DNA of 64,000 nt from Treponema sp. (GCA_024693715.1 JAILKS010000069.1:52680-116679), one strand, 5' to 3'; positions 53,215-61,921 are shown, numbered from the stretch's first letter. Notes: generated by a model not told the origin, from the sequence alone. Numbers and translations are program-made.

Positions 53215-54048
53215 TTATAATGCAGAAGATGTTTTATTTAAAGAGATTAAATCGAGCAGTTTCATAAAGATTCCATATGAAGGTAAGGTCAAAGAATCAA
53301 AAGTATCATCCTTCGTATGAAAAAGAGTCCAGGTTTTAGGAATAATTCCATTTAAATAATCACTTATTTCACGCGAAGGAAGCATTGTAATCTGCACACA
53401 TGGAATATAGTTTGCTATAAATGCCGCGTTATCAGAAAATGCTGTTTTTAATTTATACCATCTGCCATCAGCCGCTTTTTTAATAAACTCCTCTGCCTTA
53501 TTTTCAAGAGCGATAACCTTATTGACAAAATCTGTCTTTATACCTTCCGGAAAATTATTTTCACAGATAACAGGGACCTCTCCTCTACCCATGCAGTCAA
53601 AAACATAAATATCATTTTCCGTAATGTTCAGTCTTTTAAAAATCTCTGCAAGTGCAAACGACCCTAGCTGCATTACATTATTTTTATATGCAGATAAATC
53701 TTTTTGCGAAGAAGAAGTTTCTTCTCCATCCGTAAAAATAATCTGAACATTATGAAAACTATTCGCATTAAAAAGCTTTACCGCAAACTCAAGAAGACAG
53801 TAAACTGCAAAGGAATTATCATTTGCACCCGGAGTATTTTCCAGCCTGTCGTAATGAGCAATAATTGTCTTGATTTTATACGAGGGATTATACTGATTTT
53901 TTGGAAAATCTACATAAACATGTTTTTTATTGCCAAGCGGTAAGATTTTACAATTAATTCCCCTTTCATTAAGATATCGCTGAATAAACAAAAGTCTGTC
54001 ACAGGAAGGAGAAATAAAATTCTTAAAATCTGAAAGAAACGCTGACAT
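53215..54048 (-). CDS. M28-family metallopeptidase-like protein
   Basis: A 277-aa protein with the zinc aminopeptidase pattern of family M28: KTIIAHYDRLENTPGANDNS (first His and bridging Asp), IIFTDGEETSSSQ (catalytic and metal Glu), DIYVFDCMGRGEVPV (Asp) and a late FHTKDDTFDSL (His). No signal peptide is present, so it is probably cytoplasmic, which is unusual for M28. The start at 54048 is chosen over one seven codons upstream, because a strong promoter (ATGACA, 17 nt, TATAAT) ends 6 nt before it. No ribosome site is present; a leaderless mRNA is predicted. Confidence 0.82.
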   Translation of the reverse strand: MSAFLSDFKNFISPSCDRLLFIQRYLNERGINCKILPLGNKKHVYVDFPKNQYNPSYKIKTIIAHYDRLENTPGANDNSFAVYCLLEFAVKLFNANSFHNVQIIFTDGEETSSSQKDLSAYKNNVMQLGSFALAEIFKRLNITENDIYVFDCMGRGEVPVICENNFPEGIKTDFVNKVIALENKAEEFIKKAADGRWYKLKTAFSDNAAFIANYIPCVQITMLPSREISDYLNGIIPKTWTLFHTKDDTFDSLTLPSYGIFMKLLDLISLNKTSSAL

Positions 54049-54054
54049 AATCAG

Positions 54055-54083
54055 ATTATAAAATAACACAATGGTTTTGTCAT
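54055..54083 (-). promoter_or_regulatory. Promoter placing transcription start at the M28 gene ATG
   Basis: ATGACA (54083-54078), 17 nt, perfect TATAAT (54060-54055), then CTGATT and ATG. The 17/6 geometry is the same as at deoD and at the 26839 gene. Confidence 0.72.
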
Positions 54084-54146
54084 TAACTGAACATGTATCC
54101 TGATTTCCTATTCCAATAATCTTTAAAATCCGCTAAAATATTTTAA

Positions 54147-54152
54147 TATAAT
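54147..54152 (+). promoter_or_regulatory. -10 box upstream of glyA
   Basis: A perfect TATAAT lies 25 nt upstream of the glyA ATG, with no convincing -35. The upstream region shows no glycine-riboswitch-like structure. Confidence 0.45.
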
Positions 54153-54177
54153 TAAATTTATCGCGAGGAAAATAAAT

Positions 54178-55677
54178 ATGGCTACACCATTAGAAAATTA
54201 TCTTGCATCTTGCGGCGGAAAACCTACAGCCGCAATGTGCTCTTATGTTGCAAACCTTCAGCAGGTTGCCGCAGTTGGACCTGATATTGCAGCATCTATC
54301 GTAAATGAAATTGACAACCAGAGAAGTCACCTTAAATTAGTTGCAAGCGAAAACTACTGTTCATTGAATGTTCAGGCTGCAATGGGAAATCTTCTTACAG
54401 ATAAATATGCAGAAGGATATCCTGAACACCGTTATTACGGCGGCTGTGTAAATATCGATGCTGTTGAAAATATTGCTGCACGTGAAGCAGAAAAGCTTTT
54501 CGGTGCTGAATATGCTTACGTTCAGCCTCATTCCGGTGCAGATACAAACCTTGTTGCTTACTGGGCAATTTTAAGTGCAAAAATAGAAACTCCTACTCTT
54601 GAAGAACTTGGAGTAAAATCATTAAATGATCTTACAGAAGAACAATTCGACGCACTTCGTAAAAAGTTCGGAAACCAGAGACTCATGGGCTTAGACTATT
54701 CATGCGGTGGACACCTTACACACGGATACAAAATGAATGTTTCTGCACGTATGTTTGAAAGTCATCCTTACGGTGTTGATAAAGAAACCGGTCTTTTAGA
54801 TTACGATGCAATTGAAAAACAGGCAATGGAAGTTAAGCCATTAATTCTCCTTACAGGTTTCTCTGCTTATCCAAGAAAGATTGATTTTAAACGATTCCGT
54901 CAGATTGCAGATAAATGTGGTGCAGTATTAATGGTAGATATGGCTCACTTTGCCGGTCTTGTTGCAGGAAAAGTTCTTACAGGTGATTATGACCCTGTAA
55001 AATGGGCAGATGTTGTAACTACAACAACACATAAAACTCTTCGCGGACCTCGTGGTGCAATGATTCTCTGTAAAAAGGAATTCGCAGATTATGTAAACAA
55101 GGGTTGTCCTATGGTATTGGGTGGTCCTCTTGGTCACGTAATGGCTGCAAAGGCAATCGCATTTAAAGAAGCAAACACTCCTGAATATCAGACATGGGCT
55201 CATAACGTTGTAAAAAATGCACAGGCTCTTGCAGAAGGCTGTAAATCTCATGGTATTCCTTTACAAACCGGTGGAACAGATAACCATCTTATGCTTTGCG
55301 ATGTAACTGTTTACGGTCTTACAGGAAAACAGGCAGAAGCAGCTTTATTCAAATGCGGTGTAACTGCAAATGCAAATGCTCTTCCTTATGATAAAAACGG
55401 TGCCTGGTGGACATCAGGAATCAGAATCGGAACACCAGGTCTTACAACTCTTGGAATGAATGAAACAGACATGAAAGAGGTTGCAGACATAATTGACTTT
55501 GTTTTAAAGAATACAAAGCCTGGCGTTACAAAAGAAGGAAAACCTGCAAAAGGTAAAATTGAAATTTCTGATGATACAGTAAAAGCTGCAAGAGAAAGAG
55601 TAAACAAACTTCTCAACGCACATGTACTTTATCCGGAACTTGATCTTGATTTCCTGAAAAAGGAATTTGTAAAATAA
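54178..55677 (+). CDS. glyA: Serine hydroxymethyltransferase
   Basis: A 499-aa PLP enzyme that converts serine and THF to glycine and methylene-THF. Motifs are LVASENYCSLNVQAAMG, DKYAEGYPEHRYYGGC, VQPHSGADTNLVAYWAI, VDMAHFAGLVAGK and the PLP lysine K286 in TTTTHKTLRGPRGAM. It is about 80 residues longer than the E. coli enzyme. The extra sequence lies mainly in an insertion at ~135-170 and an N-terminal extension of about 35 residues, a form I recall from treponemes and chlamydiae. GAGGA precedes the ATG. Codon use resembles that of highly expressed genes. Confidence 0.96.
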   Translation: MATPLENYLASCGGKPTAAMCSYVANLQQVAAVGPDIAASIVNEIDNQRSHLKLVASENYCSLNVQAAMGNLLTDKYAEGYPEHRYYGGCVNIDAVENIAAREAEKLFGAEYAYVQPHSGADTNLVAYWAILSAKIETPTLEELGVKSLNDLTEEQFDALRKKFGNQRLMGLDYSCGGHLTHGYKMNVSARMFESHPYGVDKETGLLDYDAIEKQAMEVKPLILLTGFSAYPRKIDFKRFRQIADKCGAVLMVDMAHFAGLVAGKVLTGDYDPVKWADVVTTTTHKTLRGPRGAMILCKKEFADYVNKGCPMVLGGPLGHVMAAKAIAFKEANTPEYQTWAHNVVKNAQALAEGCKSHGIPLQTGGTDNHLMLCDVTVYGLTGKQAEAALFKCGVTANANALPYDKNGAWWTSGIRIGTPGLTTLGMNETDMKEVADIIDFVLKNTKPGVTKEGKPAKGKIEISDDTVKAARERVNKLLNAHVLYPELDLDFLKKEFVK

Positions 55678-55684
55678 TTTAAAA

Positions 55685-55709
55685 CGGGGGCTTTTGCCCC
55701 CTTTTTTTA
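55685..55709 (+). terminator. glyA terminator
   Basis: GGGGGC, a TTTT loop, GCCCCC and seven T residues form a compact rho-independent terminator right after the glyA stop. Confidence 0.93.
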
Positions 55710-55722
55710 TCTGTAAATAATA

Positions 55723-55757
55723 AAAAAAAGGACTGCACTTTTAAGTACAGTCCTTTT
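55723..55757. terminator. Bidirectional terminator, mainly for rpsU
   Basis: AAAAGGACTG and ACTT pair with AAGT and CAGTCCTTTT. The A-run on one side becomes a U-run for the minus-strand rpsU transcript, whose stop codon is 20 nt away. Confidence 0.88.
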
Positions 55758-55776
55758 GACGAAATCTTCTAAATAA

Positions 55777-55983
55777 TTAGAATTCTTTTTTTTCAGTCTT
55801 ACGTCTCTTGTTCAAAAGTTTTCTTTCAAGAGTTGTTTTCTTCTGGTGAAGAGTGGCAGAAGGTTTTTCAAAATATTCACGCTTTTTGTATTCGCGGATG
55901 ATACCTTCTTTTTCAACCATACGCTTAAAACGTTTGATTGCTTTTTCAAGGTTTTCTGAATCATCAACCATGATTGTTGCCAT
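55777..55983 (-). CDS. rpsU: 30S ribosomal protein S21
   Basis: A 68-aa basic protein beginning [19 protein letters not shown], followed by [18 protein letters not shown] and an Arg/Lys-rich tail. This is S21, which sits near the 16S anti-Shine-Dalgarno region and aids initiation. It has a very strong AAGGAGGTGAA ribosome site, its own promoter and a terminator, so it is monocistronic. Confidence 0.97.
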   Translation of the reverse strand: MATIMVDDSENLEKAIKRFKRMVEKEGIIREYKKREYFEKPSATLHQKKTTLERKLLNKRRKTEKKEF

Positions 55984-56027
55984 TAATGTTCACCTCCTTA
56001 TTTGCGGTAATTCCGTAAAACATTACT

Positions 56028-56056
56028 AATATATCCGTTTTTACGAAATTAATCAA
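56028..56056 (-). promoter_or_regulatory. rpsU promoter
   Basis: TTGATT (56056-56051), 17 nt, TATATT (56033-56028). The roughly 37-nt leader carries a short near-palindrome (TTTACGGAATTACCGCAAA) just before the ribosome site, which might modulate translation. Confidence 0.65.
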
Positions 56057-56081
56057 GAAGATGAACATTACATAAACTCAG

Positions 56082-56534
56082 TTATTTACAGATTGTTACT
56101 CCCTGTGAATCAGAGATGTAGTCACCATTGAAATAAAGTGTTGTTGTATTTCCTTCATCAATATAAACGCTGCCGTTATAAACAACTGATCTGTAAGATC
56201 TTGTTGAATAGAAATATACGTTTAACTTTACTTCGAATCTTCCTTCTTCAAGATTAAAAGCACAGTTTCCATCATATCCGGAAGAATCACTGTTCCAGGC
56301 AAGCTTCCATGAATTTGAATTATATTTTCTTACAATAACCTCATCAATATAGCAGTCGTTATAATCAGAAAGATTTACAATCTTAAGATGACCGTAATCT
56401 GATACATCATAATCATGATAGTAACCTGAACGTCCAAAACCGTCATCATCAGGACAAATAATGATACAGCTTGACATCATTACTGCAACTGCAAGACCTG
56501 TTATTACCTTAATCAAAGTATTTCTAATTTTCAT
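56082..56534 (-). CDS. Small secreted lipoprotein of unknown function
   Basis: A 150-aa lipoprotein (VMMSSC, Cys23) with a Gly/Tyr/Asp-rich linker (FGRSGYYHDYDVSDYGH) and a beta-rich domain (HLKIVNLSDYNDCYIDEVIV, FEVKLNVYFYSTRSYRSVVY). The pattern suggests a small beta sandwich. I do not recognise the family. GGAGGA precedes the ATG. It is a single gene between rpsU and a nucleotide cyclase. Confidence 0.7.
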   Translation of the reverse strand: MKIRNTLIKVITGLAVAVMMSSCIIICPDDDGFGRSGYYHDYDVSDYGHLKIVNLSDYNDCYIDEVIVRKYNSNSWKLAWNSDSSGYDGNCAFNLEEGRFEVKLNVYFYSTRSYRSVVYNGSVYIDEGNTTTLYFNGDYISDSQGVTICK

Positions 56535-56655
56535 ATTATGTTCCTCCAGAAAGAATTATTTATATTCCTACTCTCTGTACTAATTAAACCATATTTGAAA
56601 ACATAATACTTTAAAACTGATTAAGAATAAAATAAGTAAACTCTTATAAATCAGA

Positions 56656-58059
56656 TTATATAAAGAAGGCGTTCATAAGCCCCTTGCCTTTTACTTCAAC
56701 TTTAACAGGCTCTGAATAAGAAAAATATTTATCTGTCTGTGAATGTGTTGTTTCTGAAACATGTATTCTCATAGGTTCGCCAGTGCTTTCCATTCTGCTT
56801 GCAACATTTACTGTATCACCCCAGACATCATAAATAAATTTTGTTTTACCGATTACACCTGCAACAAGCTCACCTGAATTAATTCCGATTCTAATCTGAA
56901 TTTTATTAGCAGACGATTCATTAAACTTCCTTACATCCTCAAGAAGTCCTCGTGCAAAACGAACCATTTTTACAGCGCCATCATTATTTAGTTCTTCTGT
57001 AAGACCAGTCGCAGCCATGTATGCATCACCGATAGTCTTGATTTTTTCTATACCTTCCCTTTTTGCACGGTCATCAAAAAGTGAAGTCATTCCATTAAGC
57101 ATGGTAACTATTTCTGAAGCGGTCATGTTACTGCTCATCTTTGTAAAACCGACAATATCTGTAAAAAGAACTGTAACATTCGGGTATTTTTTTGAAATAG
57201 TAGCATCGGGATGTTCGGTAAGCTCATGTGCAATATCTTCGGGAAGTATATTCAACAGAAGATGCTCTGCTTTATCGTTTGCAATCCTTAATTCCCGTGT
57301 ACGCTCATCAACTGTCCGTTCAAGTTCAGCCTTATAACGTTCGAGCATTTCAACCTCAAGCCTGTGAGCGCGTTCAACCTTACTGTTCATTTCCTGAATT
57401 TCAAAAACATAAAGGATAATCGCCATTCCTGTAATTGTCATGTTTGTAAAATATATTCCCTGATAAAGAAACTGAACGGCAACCGAAGCAAAAGGAACAA
57501 GCGTGAATAAAAAAATAGGGATTCTGATTCTCTTTGAAAACCGTTTATAGTTACAGATAAGACAGATTAACTCCAGAAACAAAACTGCAAAAGTAATTCC
57601 GTAAGCAAGCACCCTTCCTTTACCGCGAACGTAATTGTTGGTTGAACTTATTGTAAAATAAAATCCATTGAATATTGAAATTATCAGACTTATAAAATTT
57701 ACATAAAGAATATAATCGCATGATTTAAGAACAAAAGGGGCCTTATTCAACGAGCCTTCATTTTTAAACAAGCTTTTAAGATACATGTTGAATGAATACA
57801 AAACTACAATGACAGACAAAAAAGAAATAAAATGTGATACCCATAAAATATTTCCTGCAATTTTTCCAGGAGTACCTTCATATCTTAAATTAAAGCGATG
57901 AGAGAGCATTACGAAAAAACAGGATATTTCGAGCAGAAAAATAGATATTTTACGTGATTTTGAAGGATTTTTTGTAATTAAAACAAGGAAAGAAATAATG
58001 ATACATATTCCTTCCAGAAAAAGCATTATTCCCGATTGATGTTGTCTTATAAATTCCAT
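56656..58059 (-). CDS. Membrane class III adenylate/guanylate cyclase
   Basis: A 467-aa protein with an N-terminal membrane domain of six or seven spans (~1-230), a coiled coil (RAHRLEVEMLERYKAELERT) and a class III cyclase domain (~285-465). The metal-binding Asp residues are in VTVLFTDIVGFTKMSSN and IKTIGDAYMAATGL. The Asn/Arg transition-state pair is in VWGDTVNVASRMESTGE. The substrate-selecting Lys (EKIKTIGD) and the Asp pattern favour ATP, but this is not decisive. A strong promoter ends 8 nt before the ATG with no ribosome site. Confidence 0.9.
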   Translation of the reverse strand: MEFIRQHQSGIMLFLEGICIIISFLVLITKNPSKSRKISIFLLEISCFFVMLSHRFNLRYEGTPGKIAGNILWVSHFISFLSVIVVLYSFNMYLKSLFKNEGSLNKAPFVLKSCDYILYVNFISLIISIFNGFYFTISSTNNYVRGKGRVLAYGITFAVLFLELICLICNYKRFSKRIRIPIFLFTLVPFASVAVQFLYQGIYFTNMTITGMAIILYVFEIQEMNSKVERAHRLEVEMLERYKAELERTVDERTRELRIANDKAEHLLLNILPEDIAHELTEHPDATISKKYPNVTVLFTDIVGFTKMSSNMTASEIVTMLNGMTSLFDDRAKREGIEKIKTIGDAYMAATGLTEELNNDGAVKMVRFARGLLEDVRKFNESSANKIQIRIGINSGELVAGVIGKTKFIYDVWGDTVNVASRMESTGEPMRIHVSETTHSQTDKYFSYSEPVKVEVKGKGLMNAFFI

Positions 58060-58067
58060 GATTTTTC

Positions 58068-58096
58068 AGTATATCACAATTTTAAATGAATGACAA
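58068..58096 (-). promoter_or_regulatory. Promoter of the cyclase gene
   Basis: TTGTCA (58096-58091), 17 nt, TATACT (58073-58068) with an extended TGA just before the -10. Eight bases separate it from the ATG, so the leader is 0-2 nt. Confidence 0.68.
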
Positions 58097-58163
58097 AAAC
58101 TAAAAATTAACAATTGATAAAAGCATGTCAAGTTAAATAAAAGTTTTGTTTTTTTATATATCA

Positions 58164-58172
58164 TGCTATAAT
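58164..58172 (+). promoter_or_regulatory. Extended -10 promoter of the GGDEF-EAL gene
   Basis: TGCTATAAT (58164-58172) is a perfect extended -10, about 34 nt before the ATG at 58206, divergent from the cyclase promoter. Confidence 0.6.
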
Positions 58173-58205
58173 ATTTTGTTAAAGAACTTACAGGAGCAGA
58201 GAACT

Positions 58206-59936
58206 ATGAAAAATGAGTCGTCGTCCAGTAAAAAGAGTCATATAAGGAAAATTATTGACAATATATCAGCAAATAAAATTGCGTCAAATGCTTTTTTTAT
58301 TTTTCTGCTCATCTTTTATCTTTTTTCAGCTTTCGCCACAAATTATGTCTCAAAATCAACGGAAATGATTAATCTGTTGGGACGAAATCTTCCGGTTTCT
58401 TCCTTTGCAGGCGTGATTTCTTCCATAGCGAACATGACTTTGATTTGTCTTGTCGTGTTTTACAGAAAAAAAGGTTTTTATACCTGCGTTATAATTTACT
58501 GCATTCATTTTATAAGGCTTTTTACAAATATATTCTTTTTACACAGTCTTCCAAGCATTCCAGGTCTATTCACAAGCCTGGTTATAATAATTGCACTGCT
58601 TATTATTTTTCAAAGAAATGGCCAGATTGAAAAATATCAGGTTAAACTTCAGGACCTTGCCCTTACTGATCAATTAACCGAACTTGCAAACAAGCTTGCC
58701 TATACAGAATACGTAAATGCACTCATAAAAAAAGGTGAACGATTTACGATAGTTTCAATTGATTTGAATAATTTTAAAAGTGTAAACTACAGTCTTGGAA
58801 GAACTACCGGAAATCAGGTTTTAAAAGAAATTGGTTCAAGATGGAAGAACTATGTCCTTAATAAAAATTCCGGAACACACGATTTCATCTGTCGTTTAAG
58901 CGGCGATGATTTTGCTCTGGTAATACACACCTACAATTCTGAACAGGATGTAATCAACACGATTAAAAAATATCAGTCAATGCTTGAAGAAAAAATAACG
59001 ATTGATAATTATGATTTTTATATAACTGCAAGCTTTGGTTATGCAGAATATCCAACAGATGCTGATACAGAAGATTTGATTTTGTCTTATTCAGAAGCAG
59101 CCCTGTATGATGTAAAAAGGACAAACAACAGCAACCGAATCGCACGTTATTCACCAGGCCTTTTAAAAACTGAACGTACACTTGAAGTAGAAACTTTAAT
59201 ACGAGCCGCGCTGGTAAACAATTCAATTTATTTTAATCTGCAGCCACAGTACGATATGTCTCATAATCTTCGAGGCTTTGAAGTTCTTGCGAGAATGAAA
59301 GATCAGGACAGGAACAACATAAATCCCGGAGAATTTATTCCGGTTGCTGAAAAAGTCGGACTTATAGATAAAGTAGATGGAACTGTCTTCAGAAAAGCAG
59401 CAGTTTTCTTTGGAGAAGTCCTGAAAAAAAATCATACTGATATAATTTTGAGCGTAAACATTTCTGTAAGACACCTTATGCGAAATGATTTTCTTGATGA
59501 AGTCAAAGAAATCATAAAAACAACTGGAATTCCTGAAAATCAGCTTGAATTTGAAATTACTGAATCAATAATGATGGATACTGCAGACAAAGCGCTCCAG
59601 TGTATACGGGAAATAAAAAACATGGGAGTTCAAGTTGCGATTGATGATTTTGGAACAGGCTATTCATCGCTCAGTTATTTATATAAATATCCGGCAAATC
59701 TTCTTAAAATTGACAAATCCTTTATTGATGAAATGAGCAGCGGTGAAGCTTCAAAGCAGTACGTAGCCGCAATCATTTCAATAGGTCATTCAATGGGCTT
59801 TAAAATAATCTCGGAAGGTGTTGAAGAAGAAGAACAGATAGAAACCTTAAGAAAAATCGGTTGTGATTATATACAGGGATATATCTGGGGAAAACCTCTC
59901 CAACCCGAAGAAGCAAAAAAACTTTTACCCGAATAA
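58206..59936 (+). CDS. Membrane GGDEF-EAL protein, probable c-di-GMP phosphodiesterase
   Basis: A 576-aa protein with an N-terminal membrane region of four or five spans (~25-140), a GGDEF domain (~155-310) and an EAL domain (~320-570). The cyclase loop is degenerate (RLSGDDFALV instead of GGDEF), so it is probably inactive or allosteric. The EAL side is well kept: GFEVLARM (E retained, EVL for EAL), LSVNISVRHL, LEFEITESIMM, IDDFGTGYSSLSYLYKYPAN and KIDKSFI. Hydrolysis of c-di-GMP is the likely activity. The start at 58206 follows AGGAG; an upstream in-frame ATG has none. Confidence 0.88.
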   Translation: MKNESSSSKKSHIRKIIDNISANKIASNAFFIFLLIFYLFSAFATNYVSKSTEMINLLGRNLPVSSFAGVISSIANMTLICLVVFYRKKGFYTCVIIYCIHFIRLFTNIFFLHSLPSIPGLFTSLVIIIALLIIFQRNGQIEKYQVKLQDLALTDQLTELANKLAYTEYVNALIKKGERFTIVSIDLNNFKSVNYSLGRTTGNQVLKEIGSRWKNYVLNKNSGTHDFICRLSGDDFALVIHTYNSEQDVINTIKKYQSMLEEKITIDNYDFYITASFGYAEYPTDADTEDLILSYSEAALYDVKRTNNSNRIARYSPGLLKTERTLEVETLIRAALVNNSIYFNLQPQYDMSHNLRGFEVLARMKDQDRNNINPGEFIPVAEKVGLIDKVDGTVFRKAAVFFGEVLKKNHTDIILSVNISVRHLMRNDFLDEVKEIIKTTGIPENQLEFEITESIMMDTADKALQCIREIKNMGVQVAIDDFGTGYSSLSYLYKYPANLLKIDKSFIDEMSSGEASKQYVAAIISIGHSMGFKIISEGVEEEEQIETLRKIGCDYIQGYIWGKPLQPEEAKKLLPE

Positions 59937-59954
59937 ATTAATTTAAAAAAATAA

Positions 59955-60179
59955 AGTGTAATACCGGGAAGACCTAAGGGCAAAAAAAATTCACCTCTCA
60001 AACACAAATTGTATCAGAAAAATGAAATAATTCTCGAACTACTGATAACGGGTATTTCAAAACGAAAGATTGCAAATCTTATGAAAGTAGACAGAAATAC
60101 CCTTTATCGTTTTATCGAACAAAGCAAAATAATGAATAAATACCAGAAGCTTTACTGTGCAGGTGCCATAACATCCTGA
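59955..60179 (+). pseudogene. Serine recombinase (resolvase) C-terminal fragment
   Basis: An open frame without a usable start, ending at TGA 60177-60179, encodes GRPKGKKNSPLKHKL, then IILELLITGISKRKIANLMK and VDRNTLYRFIEQSK. The GRPKG linker followed by an Ile-Ala helix-turn-helix with TLYRF is typical of the C-terminal DNA-binding part of resolvase/invertase-type recombinases. The catalytic domain is absent and a stop codon precedes the fragment. It is a remnant of a mobile element or plasmid-like insertion. Confidence 0.72.
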
Positions 60180-60292
60180 CCAGTTATGTTTTTCATCGCC
60201 TCTATAACTCCAAGTGCATTTGCCTTAACAACTTCATAATCCTTGGAATTTGTACTTAGTTTCAAAAGAGCAAATGGAGTTAATCCTGCTTT
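60152..60292 (-). other. In-frame continuation after the amber stop of the next gene
   Basis: Directly after the TAG at 60295-60293 the same frame stays open for 46 codons, including FALLKLSTNSKDYEVVKA and ALGVIEAMKNITGQDVMA, before TAA at 60152. The composition looks like real coding sequence and continues the helical protein upstream. It overlaps the end of the recombinase fragment on the other strand by 28 nt. Confidence 0.55.
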
Positions 60293-60625
60293 CTACATCA
60301 TTGCTTTTTCCTCATCACTTCCCGGCTGAGACTCCCATTGCATTTCGGCAACAATTGCTGCTAAACAATTATTAATCATTTTATACTTTTCAACAGCAGG
60401 TGCTTCGATGCCATATTTCTGAAGGATTACTTCTGCAGCTTTTTTCTGTTTTGATGACATTTTCTTATTTGCTTTAATTCCAGCTTCTTCGAATTCTTTC
60501 GAAATTGCGTTGGAATTTTTTATAAAATTTTTCACATCACTATCTGTTATGCCGGTTGTTTTTGGTTCTGCAAACAACGATGCAGTAAACAAAAGAGTTG
60601 CAATCATAACAAAAATTTTTTTCAT
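60293..60625 (-). CDS. Small secreted helical protein, probably amber-truncated
   Basis: A 110-aa protein with a cleavable signal peptide (MKKIFVMIATLLFTASLFA) and a mature part of charged helices (DVKNFIKNSNAISKEFEEAG, KKAAEVILQKYGIEAPAVEK). It ends QPGSDEEKAMM at a TAG. A further 46 codons are open in the same frame beyond it, so the ancestral protein was probably about 157 aa. A good AAGGAG site precedes the ATG. No family is recognised; a periplasmic location is inferred. It may still be functional in truncated form. Confidence 0.6.
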   Translation of the reverse strand: MKKIFVMIATLLFTASLFAEPKTTGITDSDVKNFIKNSNAISKEFEEAGIKANKKMSSKQKKAAEVILQKYGIEAPAVEKYKMINNCLAAIVAEMQWESQPGSDEEKAMM

Positions 60626-60695
60626 TTAAATCTCCTTATAATTTAAAAAATATAAAACAATTATATACTCAAAAATATACAGTTGCCAAAAAAAA

Positions 60696-61790
60696 CTACA
60701 TTACAAGCTCATCATCACGGTTATTAATTATCAGCCTGCCTTCTTCATATGCACGACGCAAATCTGCAAAAAAGGAAGATGTAATTTTTTCACATTCACT
60801 CTTCTTCATAGGCTTTAATATTTCTTCCTGATCAAGCACCTCTGCCCTTCTTCCCTGTGATACATTATCAAGAATTTTATTTCTGATATCTTCATTTTTA
60901 TCTGCAATAAGATAAGCAATATCAACTTCTGTAAGATTACGAAGCTTATCCTGAATAAACCTGTCATCTGCATCAAGAAGATCTTCCATAGTAAATAATC
61001 TTTCACGGATATTTTCACCAAGCTCAGGATCTGAATCAGAAAGATAATTTATGATATTATGTTCTATTCCTGGTGAAAGACGTTTCAAAATCTGCGCAAG
61101 GGCATTTTTACCGTCAATTACCTCTGCTTTTTCAGAAGTCTGCTTAAGTGATTTTTCGCGCATCGCTTCATCAACCTTAAATAAAACAGAAGGACTTACC
61201 GGCTCCATTTTTGCCATGCGAAGAACAATTGTCTTTTTCTCATCCTCCTTCATCTTATTTATAACTTCAGCTGCTTTTTTAGGCGGAAGATGGGAAAGGA
61301 CCATTGACTGTACACCAGGATTTTCATCCTTTATTAAAAGATAAATGCGTTCACAGTCTGCATCAATTAAATAATCAAAGGGCTGCTTTCCTTCATTAAC
61401 AACAGATTTTTGAAGGACTCTCTGTGCTTTTTCCTTTCCGTAGGCTTTTTCGAGCATTTCACGTGCGGTATCAATTCCGCCCATCTCACGTGATTTATCA
61501 AGAAGTGAGCTGAACTGCTGAAGGATAATTTCTGCCTCATCCTTATCAACACTTCTGATAGTAGCAATTTCAGGAATGATTTTTTCTATCTGATTTTCCG
61601 GAAGATGAGGAAGAACCTTAGCCGCTTCATCCTCCCCAATAAGAATTAAAAATTTTGCAACCTTCCTATAAATGCTTTCTTCCGACTGTTCTTCTGAAGG
61701 AACCTTTATAAGTCCTCCGTTTTTAAGATAATCAGTCGCTTTATCAAGTTCACCGCTATATGCCATTTCACGAAGTTTATTTTTATCCAT
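60696..61790 (-). CDS. fliG: Flagellar motor switch-like protein FliG1
   Basis: A 364-aa FliG-family protein. The N-terminal part carries ESIYRKVAKFLILIGEDEAA, the middle has AREMLEKAYGKEKAQRVLQK, and the C-terminal part includes MKKSECEKITSSFFADLRRA. The conserved charged residues of the torque-generating helix are less clear than in a canonical FliG. Spirochaetes carry two FliG proteins; this isolated gene resembles the divergent FliG1, known in Borrelia to affect flagellar assembly at one pole. A TATAAT ends 8 nt before the ATG and no ribosome site is seen. Confidence 0.82.
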   Translation of the reverse strand: MDKNKLREMAYSGELDKATDYLKNGGLIKVPSEEQSEESIYRKVAKFLILIGEDEAAKVLPHLPENQIEKIIPEIATIRSVDKDEAEIILQQFSSLLDKSREMGGIDTAREMLEKAYGKEKAQRVLQKSVVNEGKQPFDYLIDADCERIYLLIKDENPGVQSMVLSHLPPKKAAEVINKMKEDEKKTIVLRMAKMEPVSPSVLFKVDEAMREKSLKQTSEKAEVIDGKNALAQILKRLSPGIEHNIINYLSDSDPELGENIRERLFTMEDLLDADDRFIQDKLRNLTEVDIAYLIADKNEDIRNKILDNVSQGRRAEVLDQEEILKPMKKSECEKITSSFFADLRRAYEEGRLIINNRDDELVM

Positions 61791-61798
61791 ACGTAAAT

Positions 61799-61804
61799 AT
61801 TATA
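61799..61804 (-). promoter_or_regulatory. -10 box next to the fliG1 start codon
   Basis: A perfect TATAAT on the minus strand ends 8 nt before the ATG. The expected -35 position is only an A/T tract. Confidence 0.45.
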
Positions 61805-61855
61805 ATATTTTTTTTAAAAAAAACATAAAAAACGTGTAACTTTTATAAAAAAATT

Positions 61856-61883
61856 TTGTCTTTTGTGTAAGATGTGCTACAAT
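61856..61883 (+). promoter_or_regulatory. Promoter of the 61922 lipoprotein gene
   Basis: TTGTCT (61856-61861), 16 nt, TACAAT (61878-61883). The start is near 61890, about 32 nt before an ATG with AGGAG upstream. Confidence 0.6.
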
Positions 61884-61921
61884 GTAAGTACATGATAATT
61901 TTCATCAAATAGGAGTAATAC

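Noticed and set aside
54061..54177. Possible glycine riboswitch upstream of glyA
   Set aside because: The 130-nt region is short and AT-rich, with no tandem GG-containing aptamer cores or P1 helices; only a -10 box and an ordinary GAGGA ribosome site are seen.
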